Below are positions 16,655-25,726 of a stretch of DNA of 42,264 nucleotides, one piece after another (within the stretch, counting starts at the first letter, position 1; each line of letters opens with the position of its first letter). Made by a program: the position numbers and the translations under genes. Source of the DNA: Bryobacteraceae bacterium (GTDB taxonomy: Bacteria; Acidobacteriota; Terriglobia; Bryobacterales; Bryobacteraceae); assembly GCA_025927575.1 (NCBI GenBank), contig JAICLJ010000020.1:1-42264 (forward strand). The letters run 5' to 3'. Below the pieces are notes generated by a model. It ran no database searches and had not been told where the DNA came from. It saw only the letters and a program-made list of their open reading frames with translations.

Positions 16655-18973
16655 TTAAAACGAGAACGCCAGTCGCGCCGACGCGCTCCGGGGTGGCGCC
16701 AGCGCAGTACCTGAAAACAGACCTGCAAAATCGATTACGTTCAGCCGGTTAGTTGCATTGAGGAAATCGGCTTGCAAGTCGAAAGACCGTGACTCGTGTT
16801 TCCATACCGTCGCCCCGCCGGAGAAGTTGAGCGTGAAGGAAGGCCTCACGCGGTTCCGTTCGAAGTTCACGCGATTGACCACTGCCTGGCTGTATTCACT
16901 GACCAACGCATCGATATCGGCCGAAGCGACTTCGGTCGGTAAGCCGCTCCCGTAAGCGGCGCTACTTGAGATCCACAGCCGCTTATTGACCTGATAGCGA
17001 ACTTGAGCACTTGCGGTGTTGCGTTGGTCCTGGCTGATCGGAAAACTCGACGATCCGCCGATCGCGTCCGACGCATCGTCGCCGAGAAGGAGGCCTCCCG
17101 TGACAGGCAGAAAGCCGGTGCCTGTCTGGTTCGCATAATTGAGAAATGCCGACAACGGCCCCCACTTGGGAATGCTGAGCCGCACTTCGACTCCGTGGAT
17201 CTGCGCATGCGAAAACGCAATCGGGAAGCTCACGCCCGTATTCAGAAGCACATCGTCATCGGCGAAATTGTCCTCGTAGCGCCGGAAAACGCTGACATCC
17301 AGACGGATGTGACCGGTAAGCGCTTTCGAGATGCCCGCATCATAAAAATTGCCGCCCGAGGGCTTCACCGGCAGCCTCAGCACCTGATCGCTGAGGCTGC
17401 CTACCGCGGGCGTGCTCGCGAGCAGGAGATTCTCGATTGCCGGAGTCTGAAACACGCGATCGTATGACGCATGGAAGAGCAACTTCGCGGCAGGCCAGTA
17501 GAACGATGCGCCGAGACGCGGGCTCCAGGCCTGCTGTCTTACAAGCAGGTTGTAGCCGTCCCATCGCAGACCCGCGCTTAGCGACAGATTGCGGTAGCGA
17601 TAGGCATCCTGCGCATATAGCGAACCTTCCCGGTCCAGCGCATGCCCGCGGAACGCGAAATGGCTGGGCGTGTCCGGATCGAAGTAATCGGGGTTCGTTA
17701 CGTTGTACCCGAACGATTCATGTACAGGGCCATAGAGGAAATCGCCGCCGGCTTTCCAGGTATGGGCGCCAGCTTGCCCGGCAAGGCCGGATGCAAGATA
17801 ACCTTGCTTGAACCCGCGGCTCTGAAACGCGGCAATTGGATCGGAAAGATCGTTCGACCAAAGATCCGCGCTCACGTCTTGAAATGAACCGCGGGCCGTG
17901 AACAACAAGACTGGAGACAGTACATGCTGATAGCGGGCTTGCAACTCGTTGTCGCCGCTATCGCGATCCTGACGTTGACCGGCAGCCTGCTGTAACAGTT
18001 CATTGGGCACCTGGAAGCGGGCATCGCTGTGCGAGTACGTGAAACCCAGGCGCTGCGCATCGCTCAAATCGCGTTCGAATTGGCCGGAGAAGGAAGTCGT
18101 CGTTGCACTATTCGTGTAGTTGTTCAGCACCGGCGGATCGAGATACCGGTCCGTGCGCGCTCCTTCGGCGCTGATTCCCGCGAAATTCCGCCCCCAGCCA
18201 TACTGAGTGCCGAAGTAGCCGTGACCGGTATTGAAGCTGCCACCACCCAAAACAGCTTTCCCATGCAGCCCCTTCGCCGTATCTGGCGTGGTTGTCACCT
18301 CGATCACGCCGCCGAGTTTGCGACCAAATTCTGCGGGATAGCTGCCCGTCATCACGTGCAGACTTTGAATGTTGTCGATGTCGAAGGGCGGCGCAAACGA
18401 AGGCGAGCGGTTGTCGGTCAGAGGCAGACCGTCCACGATGTACTGGACCTGATACTCGGAGCCGCGCGGATGGAGCACTCCATTCGCTTCGAGCAGCCAA
18501 CCGGGCTGCATCGCCAACAGATTGGGAAGAGCGCGACCCGGAGTGCTGCGATCCTGCTCGGCAACCTGCCGCGATCCCACCGTCACCGCGGAACCCACCT
18601 GGTGCGGGTCGAGCAGCGTCAAATGATCTTCCACATCCACGACGGTCCTGACCGGACCAACGATCAGACCAATCGGGAGCTTCACCGGAATAGCCGACCG
18701 GATTTCCACCATGCCCGATGCCGGCTTGAACCCGTTGAGGGTGATCATGTAATGGTAGAGGCCATACGGCAGGTGGCGGATAACCGCCTTCCCGTTCTCA
18801 TTAGCACGCACGGTCTTATGGGTGGAATTCGACTCGGAATTCAGGTCGATGGAAGCGGCAAGAGCGTTCCCCGCAGCGTCGTGTACGGAGAACCTAACCT
18901 CTCCTTCGCTCGTTTGTGCGAACCCGGCCACCACTGCTGCTAAGACACAGACAAGCAGCCTGGCAATGTTCAT
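16655..18973 (-). CDS. TonB-dependent receptor with N-terminal carboxypeptidase-like domain
   Basis: The 772-residue protein starts with a signal peptide (about 19 residues, cleavage after GFA). A small beta-sandwich carboxypeptidase regulatory-like domain follows (about 25-105). Next comes the plug (about 125-235, with VQYIVDGLPL and FGRKLGGVIEV), then a 22-stranded barrel. The C-terminal residue is Phe after SARLAFS, the usual outer-membrane assembly signal. It probably imports a large or scarce ligand with TonB energy. No SusD, TonB or substrate enzyme lies beside it. Divergent from the methyltransferase gene at 19067. Confidence 0.88.
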   Translation of the reverse strand: MNIARLLVCVLAAVVAGFAQTSEGEVRFSVHDAAGNALAASIDLNSESNSTHKTVRANENGKAVIRHLPYGLYHYMITLNGFKPASGMVEIRSAIPVKLPIGLIVGPVRTVVDVEDHLTLLDPHQVGSAVTVGSRQVAEQDRSTPGRALPNLLAMQPGWLLEANGVLHPRGSEYQVQYIVDGLPLTDNRSPSFAPPFDIDNIQSLHVMTGSYPAEFGRKLGGVIEVTTTPDTAKGLHGKAVLGGGSFNTGHGYFGTQYGWGRNFAGISAEGARTDRYLDPPVLNNYTNSATTTSFSGQFERDLSDAQRLGFTYSHSDARFQVPNELLQQAAGQRQDRDSGDNELQARYQHVLSPVLLFTARGSFQDVSADLWSNDLSDPIAAFQSRGFKQGYLASGLAGQAGAHTWKAGGDFLYGPVHESFGYNVTNPDYFDPDTPSHFAFRGHALDREGSLYAQDAYRYRNLSLSAGLRWDGYNLLVRQQAWSPRLGASFYWPAAKLLFHASYDRVFQTPAIENLLLASTPAVGSLSDQVLRLPVKPSGGNFYDAGISKALTGHIRLDVSVFRRYEDNFADDDVLLNTGVSFPIAFSHAQIHGVEVRLSIPKWGPLSAFLNYANQTGTGFLPVTGGLLLGDDASDAIGGSSSFPISQDQRNTASAQVRYQVNKRLWISSSAAYGSGLPTEVASADIDALVSEYSQAVVNRVNFERNRVRPSFTLNFSGGATVWKHESRSFDLQADFLNATNRLNVIDFAGLFSGTALAPPRSASARLAFSF

Positions 18974-19066
18974 AATCTATTTTAACGAGGAGCGTCCGAT
19001 CGCACAGCTTGGGCGCATGCTATCGAAATCCGATCATAACCTAACGTTACTTGGGGAGGACCAACG

Positions 19067-19732
19067 ATGCTGAACATGGGCGGCCGTTGCATTAAACCGG
19101 AACTGCTGGACGATGCCGCTCCGGAAGAAGCGCGGAAGAGCCTGGCGGATCTTGTGCGCTTGAACAGCCGGTTCGGCGGTCATGGAGTTCTGCGGAATTT
19201 ACTCGCTAGCGTAGTTCGGCCCGGTGAAACGTTTTCGCTGCTCGACGTGGGAGCCGCTTCCGGCGATACCGCGCGGCTGGTGCACGAGATGTATCCTCAG
19301 TCGACGGTCGTCAGCCTTGACCGGAACGCCACAAACCTCACGCTCGCCCCCCCGCCGCGGCTGAGAGGCGATGCGTTTCACCTGCCGTTTGCCGACGGCA
19401 GTTTCGATTTCGTGTTCACCTCTCTGTTTCTGCATCATTTTCCGGACGACCAAATTGTAGACTTGCTACGTGGTTTCCGCCGGATCGCACGGCGCGCCGT
19501 ATTGATCTCCGATCTCGAACGGCACTTAGTTTCGTATTGCTTTCTACCGGCAACGAGGTGGCTGTATGGATGGCACAGTCTTACCGTCCACGATGGCCCC
19601 ATTTCCGTGCGCGCGGCGTTCATCGCAAAGGAACTCCGCGACCTCGCCGATCGTGCGGGGTTGCATGTTGTCGAGGTAAGCACGCATCGACCTGCATTCA
19701 GAATTTCACTAGTCGGAAACTGCTTCGGATGA
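19067..19732 (+). CDS. SAM-dependent methyltransferase paired with an FAD oxidoreductase
   Basis: The 221-residue protein has a class I methyltransferase core: motif I LLDVGAASGDT at residues 58-68, motif II acidic LDRN, and DGSFDFVFTSLFLHHF as motif IV/V. The start is firm because GGGGAGG precedes the ATG at 7 nt. It is followed 53 nt later by a geranylgeranyl-reductase-like FAD enzyme. The same pair commonly follows type III polyketide synthase genes in bacterial alkylresorcinol/pyrone loci, where it methylates and oxidises the product. Here no such synthase is present, so the substrate is open. Confidence 0.82.
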   Translation: MLNMGGRCIKPELLDDAAPEEARKSLADLVRLNSRFGGHGVLRNLLASVVRPGETFSLLDVGAASGDTARLVHEMYPQSTVVSLDRNATNLTLAPPPRLRGDAFHLPFADGSFDFVFTSLFLHHFPDDQIVDLLRGFRRIARRAVLISDLERHLVSYCFLPATRWLYGWHSLTVHDGPISVRAAFIAKELRDLADRAGLHVVEVSTHRPAFRISLVGNCFG

Positions 19733-19785
19733 AGAATCCGGATACGGTCCGTCTCGGACGTGAGCGACATTGAAGCTGTGGACAC

Positions 19786-20769
19786 GTGACAAGCGGTATT
19801 CAAATCATCGGCGGTGGACCGGCCGGCGCTTCCGCGGCGCTTGCTGCGTTGCGCGAGGGAGCGGGCGCCCGCGTTTTCGAGAAGTCCCGATTTCCGCGCC
19901 ACAAAGTGTGTGGAGAGTTCTTGTCTCCCGGTATCCTGCGCGTGCTTGACGATTTTGGGATGATGAAGGCTTTTGACACGCTTGGCCCCGCACAGATCCG
20001 GCGGGCATCGCTATGCTTCGGCCGGCGCGAGAAGAGCTTCCGTTTACCGGAGGCTGCTTGCGGCCTTAGCCGTGCCGCCTTCGATCATCTCCTACTGCGC
20101 ACGGCGGAGGAACACGGAGCCGTGGTTACTCACGCGACCGCCACTTCTTTCGATAAGCCCACGGTGCTGGCGCGAGGACGGCATTTCGCGTCAACGGCGC
20201 GCGATCGCGGACAGCGGCTTTTCGGCTTTAAGGCCCACTTTCGCGTGGCTGTCAGCGATGCAGTCGAGCTTTATTTCTTCGACGGCTGCTATGTGGGCCT
20301 GAATGCAGTGGAGAACGACCTAACGAACGTGTGCGGTATTGCTCCCGAACATCTGCTTCGCAAATTCAACTTCGAGCAAGATGAATTCTTACGATCCTAC
20401 GAGCCACTCCGAGCGCGATTGAGAGGAGCCGAACGAGTAATGTCCTGGCTCTCGACCGGCCCTCTGCGGTTCGAGAACGGATTTCGCGCGGAGCCCGAAG
20501 AAGGCGTTTACACCGCCGGAGACGCCCTTTCCTTCGTCGACCCGTTTACCGGCTCCGGACTGCTGGCGGCGCTCAGGACCGGAACAATCGCGGGCCAGTT
20601 CGCGGCGCAAGAGCGCCCCGTGCACGAATACCTGAAATCGGTTCGCACAGTTCTGGAGCGTCCCTTTGCTATCGCCGGCATCTTCCGATGGGCGGTCACA
20701 TCGGGATGGGCCGGGCGCCTGGCTCCGCTGCTTCCGGGCGCGGCGATGTTCCGCTGGACGAGACCGTGA
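19786..20769 (+). CDS. FAD-dependent oxidoreductase, geranylgeranyl reductase family-like
   Basis: The 327-residue flavoprotein begins (GTG at 19786) almost directly with the dinucleotide motif GGGPAGASAA and ends its FAD site with GDALSFVDPFTGSGL. The HKVCGEFLSPG segment is the typical substrate/FAD-contact region of the geranylgeranyl reductase/UbiH superfamily. The middle is short compared with the usual 370-400 residues. The product probably oxidises or reduces a lipid-like substrate together with the methyltransferase just upstream. No good ribosome binding site precedes the GTG, but the next start would break the Rossmann motif. Confidence 0.8.
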   Translation: MTSGIQIIGGGPAGASAALAALREGAGARVFEKSRFPRHKVCGEFLSPGILRVLDDFGMMKAFDTLGPAQIRRASLCFGRREKSFRLPEAACGLSRAAFDHLLLRTAEEHGAVVTHATATSFDKPTVLARGRHFASTARDRGQRLFGFKAHFRVAVSDAVELYFFDGCYVGLNAVENDLTNVCGIAPEHLLRKFNFEQDEFLRSYEPLRARLRGAERVMSWLSTGPLRFENGFRAEPEEGVYTAGDALSFVDPFTGSGLLAALRTGTIAGQFAAQERPVHEYLKSVRTVLERPFAIAGIFRWAVTSGWAGRLAPLLPGAAMFRWTRP

Positions 20770-20815
20770 GTTCTGATTCAATGCTGTTTACAGCGGCGGC
20801 CTGCTTTCGGTGCCC

Positions 20816-23800
20816 TCAGAATATGAACCGCAGCGCTAACTGCACCAGTCGAGGATTGTTTATTTGCGAACTCACCACGCCGTACTGGGCATTGCCGACC
20901 GTGGTTCCCGGAGCGCCAAATTGCGGCGTGTTGAAGAGGTTGAAAAACTCTGCCCGAAACTGGAGGTTCATGCGGCCGTCCGGCCCAAACTTTGTGTTTT
21001 TGAACGCCGAGAAATCGAAATTGTGAATCCAATCCGTGCGGAGTTTCGGATCGACACGCGGCTCATCGCCAAACGTAAACGCATCCGGTTGGGTGAAGCA
21101 GGATGTCTTAAACCATTGGTTCAGCCGTGATTCCGGCGAGCCGCTAATGGAGGCATCGCTACAGACGACGTTCGGACGCGACCCTCCGCCGAAAGAATTC
21201 GTAAGGTTGACGGCGGTGCCAAACTGCAGCGGGAAACCGCTCTGTAGCGTTGTCACGCCCTCTACGCCCCATCCGCTGATCGCCTGTCCTGCAAGGCCTT
21301 CAACATCACCAAAATACGGTTTGCCACGCCCGATCGGAATATCCAGGGCATAGCTGACAACGAGCCGCTGCGGGATGTCGTCCGCGGAAATCGATCGCTC
21401 GCCTCGAAGGTTGTTCCAGTTCTGAACGCCGGCGATGCCTCCGGTGCCGCTTTCGAGCCAGCCCGTGACTGCGTCGACATTGCTTATCAACTTCGAAAAC
21501 GTGTATGCAACCAAAAAGGTGCTGCCGCCGTGAAACCGTTTTTGCGCCTTCACTTGAAGTGAGTGATAGGAACTGGCTCCAAAGCCGGAGCCGCCGATAT
21601 TCAGGCCTGTGTACTGCGGATACGGCAAAAGCAATTGGCCCATGGAAACTGTCGAATTCGCAAGAGATGAGGCGCTGTTGACTTTTCCAAAGAACGGATT
21701 GACCACCGGCTGCACCAGCGCCGTTCCAAACGAGAGGTCCTGGTCCGGAAGTTGATTGATGAACTGGGAGCCTTGCGAAAGATGTGTGCCCTTGGCGCCC
21801 GCGTATGCGATGTCGAACAGGAGGCTTCCTGCTATCTGATGTTGAATGTCGAAATTCCACTGCTGCATGTAGCCGTAGGGATTGTTGGGCACAGGCGAAG
21901 AAAATCCCTGCCCCAAAAACGTTTGCTGCAAATCCGGGCTGCGGCCGGGCGGTTGCAAAATCCCACTTGGGAATGGATTGCCGAAATTCGAGAATGGCGT
22001 GATACCGCCATCGAGCGAACTGACATACGGAGTTCCGATGCTGTTTAATGGATCGTTATTTGGCGAGAGCTGCCAGATCACGTTCGTCGGCAGCCAAAAG
22101 ATGCCGTAGCCGCCGCGCAGGACAGTATCGTTCGTGATGCGAACGGCGAATCCCGCGCGCGGCGCGAAGTTGAGTTCGCCTTCATGGATGTTGTACCGGC
22201 TGCCATAGCTGCCGGAATTGACGAGTTCGATGTTGCCGTGGAGCGGCAGTCCGGTTTCCGCCGCAAGTGGATTGATCGCAGCCGGATCGAACCAGCTTTG
22301 ACGGTCATAACGCTCAGACCAGGGCCCCAGCCGCTCATAGCGGAGTCCGAGGTTCAACGATACGCGATCGTTCAGTTTCCAGGTATCCGCCAGATACCAG
22401 GCCTGATAGAGTTGCTGCGCGGCCACTTCAGCCGGCAGGCTATTCCCGCCGCCGCTGGCGTAACCAAATAAATAAGAAGCAAGGGCGTTTCCACCAGCGC
22501 CGCTGAACGGCGAGCTGGCGGTAAAGCCATTGTCGAAATTGAAGCTGCCGCTGCCGTCGTTGGTCTGGAAATAGTTGTGCTGCTGGATGTGGAGCTGGTA
22601 TCCGAACTTAAGCGTGTGCCGGCCCAGAACCGCGGTCACGCTGGGCGCGAAATCGTAGTCGGTATCGTGGGCACCGATTACGCTGCCCGCGCCATTGCTG
22701 CCAAAGAGCCCATCCGAAAAGCCGTTTACCACCGGAATCGGTACACTGCGCAGATTCGGCGCGATTTGCGAGTTCAACGACGCTGGCCAACCGACGCTCG
22801 ACAAATCGAAGTCTTCATTTGGGTTGCTCCGGGCGTAAGTGAAGCGGTTTGCGCTGAAACGGACGTCGCCCGTCACCGCCGGCGAAAACGTATAAACATC
22901 GTCGATCACGCCGTTGTAAACATCAAATCTTTCGGTGCAGCGATCCTGGCATACGCCGTTGCCGAGCGGATCGATGGCCAGATTGAGATTGTTCCAGTTT
23001 GTAAAGCGGCCGAACACGCGCTGTTTGTCGCTTATTGCCTGGTCGAGACGGCCGACGGATTCGTTGTTGTTGCCGCCAACGCTCGCGTTTGTGACAAAGT
23101 TATTGACGTTTGTAAACGGCTGTCCGGCCGCATTCGGCATGGGCCAGAGGTTCAGCAGCTTCACTGAAGTCGGATTGAGCGTGCTGGGGCAGATGACATT
23201 CATCCGGCCATCGCAGCTAACCGGAGTACGGCCGTACACCGGGTTGCCCTTTGTGTCGACGCCGGTTTGGCTCGTTGAAAGCGGATCGTAAATCGGAATG
23301 AGATTCCCGCTTTCATCGCGCAGGTTTGAGAAATCGCCCATCCGCTCGGCAGCCGTCGGGACGGTTTCGACGAAGGATTGTCCCTGCCGTACGCGGAACC
23401 CTTCCAGGTTGAAGAACCAGAACGTCTTATCGCGGCCATCATAGACATGCGGAATCACCAATGGACCGCTGGCGTTGCCGCCGAATTGGTTCTGCGTGAA
23501 GGTGGGTCGTCCGATACCCGCTTCGTTGCTAAAGAACGTGTTGGCATTCAGCAGCCGGTTTCGAAAATACTCGTAGAGTTCACCGTGCAATTGATTGCCC
23601 CCCGACTTGGTCGAGAGGTTCACCACGCCTCCCGCGAAGCGGCCCCATTCTGGACTGAGATTGTTTGTCTGGACCTTGAACTCCTGGATGGAACTCTGGG
23701 TCGGGATCAGACTCGGCAGATTGAGATACCCGGTGTTGAGCGGAGCGCCGTCGAGATAAGTGGCGCTCTGGCCGGCGAACGCACCGCCGATTTGATAGTT

Positions 23801-24355
23801 GTTCCAGGCAAACGGATTGTTTCCGGTAGGGCTCGAAAGCGCTCCACCCTGCGGGACAACCGAAGGCGCCAGGGCGACCAGATTGAACACGTTCCTTCCG
23901 TTCAGAGGCAGATTGCTCGCGAGGCGCTGGTCAACGACCTGCCCTAAAGAAGATGTTTCCGGTTGCAGAAGCGGGCTCGCCGACGTGACCTCCACCGTCT
24001 GAGTGATTGCGCCGACCGGCATCTCGATATCGATCGCCACGGTCTGCTGTACTTCGATGATGATCGGTTGGCGTGAGAAGCGCTTAAATCCGCTCTTTTC
24101 CGCGCTTAAACCGTACGTCCCGGGGTTGAGATTCACGAATTGGTACCGGCCATCGGGGCGGGTGGTCGCCTGCCGCTTTTCTCCGGTGGATAAGCTGGTG
24201 AACGTCACCTGGACGCCGGGGATGGCGCCGCCAGTTTCATCCGTGACTTCTCCGGAAACAGAGCCAAACGTTGTCTGCGACCAGGAACTCTGGCTCGAAA
24301 TCAATCCAATCACCAGGAGCAGTGTGGACAAAGAAACCGCACGTCTGGTGAACAT
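20816..24355 (-). CDS. Oar-like TonB-dependent outer-membrane receptor
   Basis: The 1179-residue protein has a signal peptide (about 1-27), a carboxypeptidase-D-like regulatory domain (about 30-112), the LPLNGRN plug entry motif at residues 149-155, and a long barrel ending RLVQLALRFIF. Such Oar-type receptors form very large families in Acidobacteriota and are also known in Myxococcus. The start is supported by AGGAG 8 nt before the ATG. The ligand is unknown; gene families of this kind are usually tied to polymer or peptide uptake. Convergent with the FAD oxidoreductase, with 46 nt between. Confidence 0.92.
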   Translation of the reverse strand: MFTRRAVSLSTLLLVIGLISSQSSWSQTTFGSVSGEVTDETGGAIPGVQVTFTSLSTGEKRQATTRPDGRYQFVNLNPGTYGLSAEKSGFKRFSRQPIIIEVQQTVAIDIEMPVGAITQTVEVTSASPLLQPETSSLGQVVDQRLASNLPLNGRNVFNLVALAPSVVPQGGALSSPTGNNPFAWNNYQIGGAFAGQSATYLDGAPLNTGYLNLPSLIPTQSSIQEFKVQTNNLSPEWGRFAGGVVNLSTKSGGNQLHGELYEYFRNRLLNANTFFSNEAGIGRPTFTQNQFGGNASGPLVIPHVYDGRDKTFWFFNLEGFRVRQGQSFVETVPTAAERMGDFSNLRDESGNLIPIYDPLSTSQTGVDTKGNPVYGRTPVSCDGRMNVICPSTLNPTSVKLLNLWPMPNAAGQPFTNVNNFVTNASVGGNNNESVGRLDQAISDKQRVFGRFTNWNNLNLAIDPLGNGVCQDRCTERFDVYNGVIDDVYTFSPAVTGDVRFSANRFTYARSNPNEDFDLSSVGWPASLNSQIAPNLRSVPIPVVNGFSDGLFGSNGAGSVIGAHDTDYDFAPSVTAVLGRHTLKFGYQLHIQQHNYFQTNDGSGSFNFDNGFTASSPFSGAGGNALASYLFGYASGGGNSLPAEVAAQQLYQAWYLADTWKLNDRVSLNLGLRYERLGPWSERYDRQSWFDPAAINPLAAETGLPLHGNIELVNSGSYGSRYNIHEGELNFAPRAGFAVRITNDTVLRGGYGIFWLPTNVIWQLSPNNDPLNSIGTPYVSSLDGGITPFSNFGNPFPSGILQPPGRSPDLQQTFLGQGFSSPVPNNPYGYMQQWNFDIQHQIAGSLLFDIAYAGAKGTHLSQGSQFINQLPDQDLSFGTALVQPVVNPFFGKVNSASSLANSTVSMGQLLLPYPQYTGLNIGGSGFGASSYHSLQVKAQKRFHGGSTFLVAYTFSKLISNVDAVTGWLESGTGGIAGVQNWNNLRGERSISADDIPQRLVVSYALDIPIGRGKPYFGDVEGLAGQAISGWGVEGVTTLQSGFPLQFGTAVNLTNSFGGGSRPNVVCSDASISGSPESRLNQWFKTSCFTQPDAFTFGDEPRVDPKLRTDWIHNFDFSAFKNTKFGPDGRMNLQFRAEFFNLFNTPQFGAPGTTVGNAQYGVVSSQINNPRLVQLALRFIF

Positions 24356-24617
24356 TGGATCATCTCCTGTGAAAACGAACTGGCATCGATACCGGCCGGG
24401 AGGGCGGTGGACTAACCTGACTGGATTCGTCCGAGAAGCAAGTTATCAGTACGCTGTTTTCATAATAGATGAAATACCCGCTACAGCATTACATGAGGGA
24501 AATAATCAACCTGCGAAAGCTGCCTTAGTTGGAAGGGGGACAAACCCCCGTTGCGTGAGTAAGAACTGCTCCCTACCCAGATTCTTTCGAATCGCTGCGC
24601 CCTCACCAGCTAGCCAG
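24356..24617. other. Intergenic region between the Oar-like receptor and AI-2E permease genes
   Basis: No ORF with coding character. It contains the receptor's ribosome binding site and presumably its promoter. A GGGGG-ACAAA-CCCCC hairpin at 24535-24549 may mark the 3' end of a transcript, though no T run follows it. Confidence 0.4.
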
Positions 24618-25673
24618 CTATGCCGGCGTGTTCGGAGCCAGCGTTCTGCGCATATGGCGTTCGCGCAGACGGATAAACACCACCTTCAGAATGGCGATCG
24701 CGGGCACCGAGAAAAACATGCCGGGAATGCCGCCAATCTGCTCGCCCGCCAGTACGCCAAACAGCACCAAGAGGGGATGCAACTCGATGCCGGCGCTCAT
24801 CAGAATCGGGTTCAGCACGTAATCCTGAAACATGCGAAGTCCCACCCAGAAAACCGCGATCCATAGAAGACCACTGTGGCCGCTGATGGCGCTGACGAGC
24901 AGGACCACAATGAGCGATGTCAGGGGGCCGATGAACGGGATGAATTCCAGAATTCCCGAAATTCCCGCCAGCAGCAATTGATAAGGCGCCCCGGTCGCAT
25001 AGAGAAAGATCGCCCAGGCGCCAAAGGAAAACAGCGCCAGAATAACGAGCGCACGGATGTATTTGCTAAGCACGAGGTCGATATCGGCAAGCACGCGGGA
25101 AAGCAAACTGCGCTCCCGGCCCTCGAATCCTTCGAGGATCGAGCTCCGGATATCGCGCGCATCTTTCAGCCAAAAGAAGCTAAATACCGGCACCAGAATG
25201 ACCGGTACAATCACGCTAATGCCAGAAAGAATGTGCCCGCCGGCCTGCTGCAGCAGCGGAACGATACTTTGCTGCAGGGTTGCCGCCTCGGCTTGCAAAG
25301 CGGCGACGATCCGCTCCCGCAGGGGCTCCAGCCAATAGGGCAGGGGTAGGCTCTGCAACCGGTCGTGCCCAATTAGATCGGGCAGTTTGCTGAAGAGCGA
25401 ACTCGCCTGATCGATGATGCGCGATCCGAGGGTGATTCCAAGCGCAACCAGCGCACCGACCAGCACGACAAAGACGATGGCAAGCGCGATTCCACGATGC
25501 TTCAGGGTCATGCGCTCCGCGAGTTCTACTAACGGAGCGAGCATATAGGCAAAGAAGATAGATACTGCAAACAGGAGCAGAGTGTCGCGGATAGCGTAGA
25601 GGGTCCCCAGCAGCAGCGCAAACAGGAAGATCGTCCAAGTGATGCGAAATGCCCGTGGGTCGACCCCTAGCAT
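24618..25673 (-). CDS. AI-2E family transporter (PerM/YdiK-like)
   Basis: The 351-residue protein has the usual eight membrane segments of the AI-2E exporter family: two near the N-terminus, one after about 60 residues, a soluble loop (about 110-190), then the C-terminal group. The signature-like GISGILEFIPFIGPLTS and LNPILMSAGIELHPLLVLFG are clearly visible. Members include TqsA, PerM and Na+/H+ antiporter-like proteins, so AI-2 need not be the substrate. I chose the ATG at 25673; the frame is open to 25727, but that extension would overlap the divergent carboxyltransferase start. Confidence 0.88.
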   Translation of the reverse strand: MLGVDPRAFRITWTIFLFALLLGTLYAIRDTLLLFAVSIFFAYMLAPLVELAERMTLKHRGIALAIVFVVLVGALVALGITLGSRIIDQASSLFSKLPDLIGHDRLQSLPLPYWLEPLRERIVAALQAEAATLQQSIVPLLQQAGGHILSGISVIVPVILVPVFSFFWLKDARDIRSSILEGFEGRERSLLSRVLADIDLVLSKYIRALVILALFSFGAWAIFLYATGAPYQLLLAGISGILEFIPFIGPLTSLIVVLLVSAISGHSGLLWIAVFWVGLRMFQDYVLNPILMSAGIELHPLLVLFGVLAGEQIGGIPGMFFSVPAIAILKVVFIRLRERHMRRTLAPNTPA

Positions 25674-25726
25674 GATTGTTAGACTAGCAGGAGTTTGGCG
25701 CGAGCCGGCGCTGCGTCCCGGCAACA

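Noticed and set aside
18029-18943. 304-codon plus-strand frame over the TonB receptor
   Set aside because: Composition is that of an antisense shadow and the receptor on the other strand is unambiguous.
24535-24549. GGGGG/CCCCC hairpin as a rho-independent terminator
   Set aside because: The stem is only 5 bp and no T run follows; noted inside the intergenic entry only.
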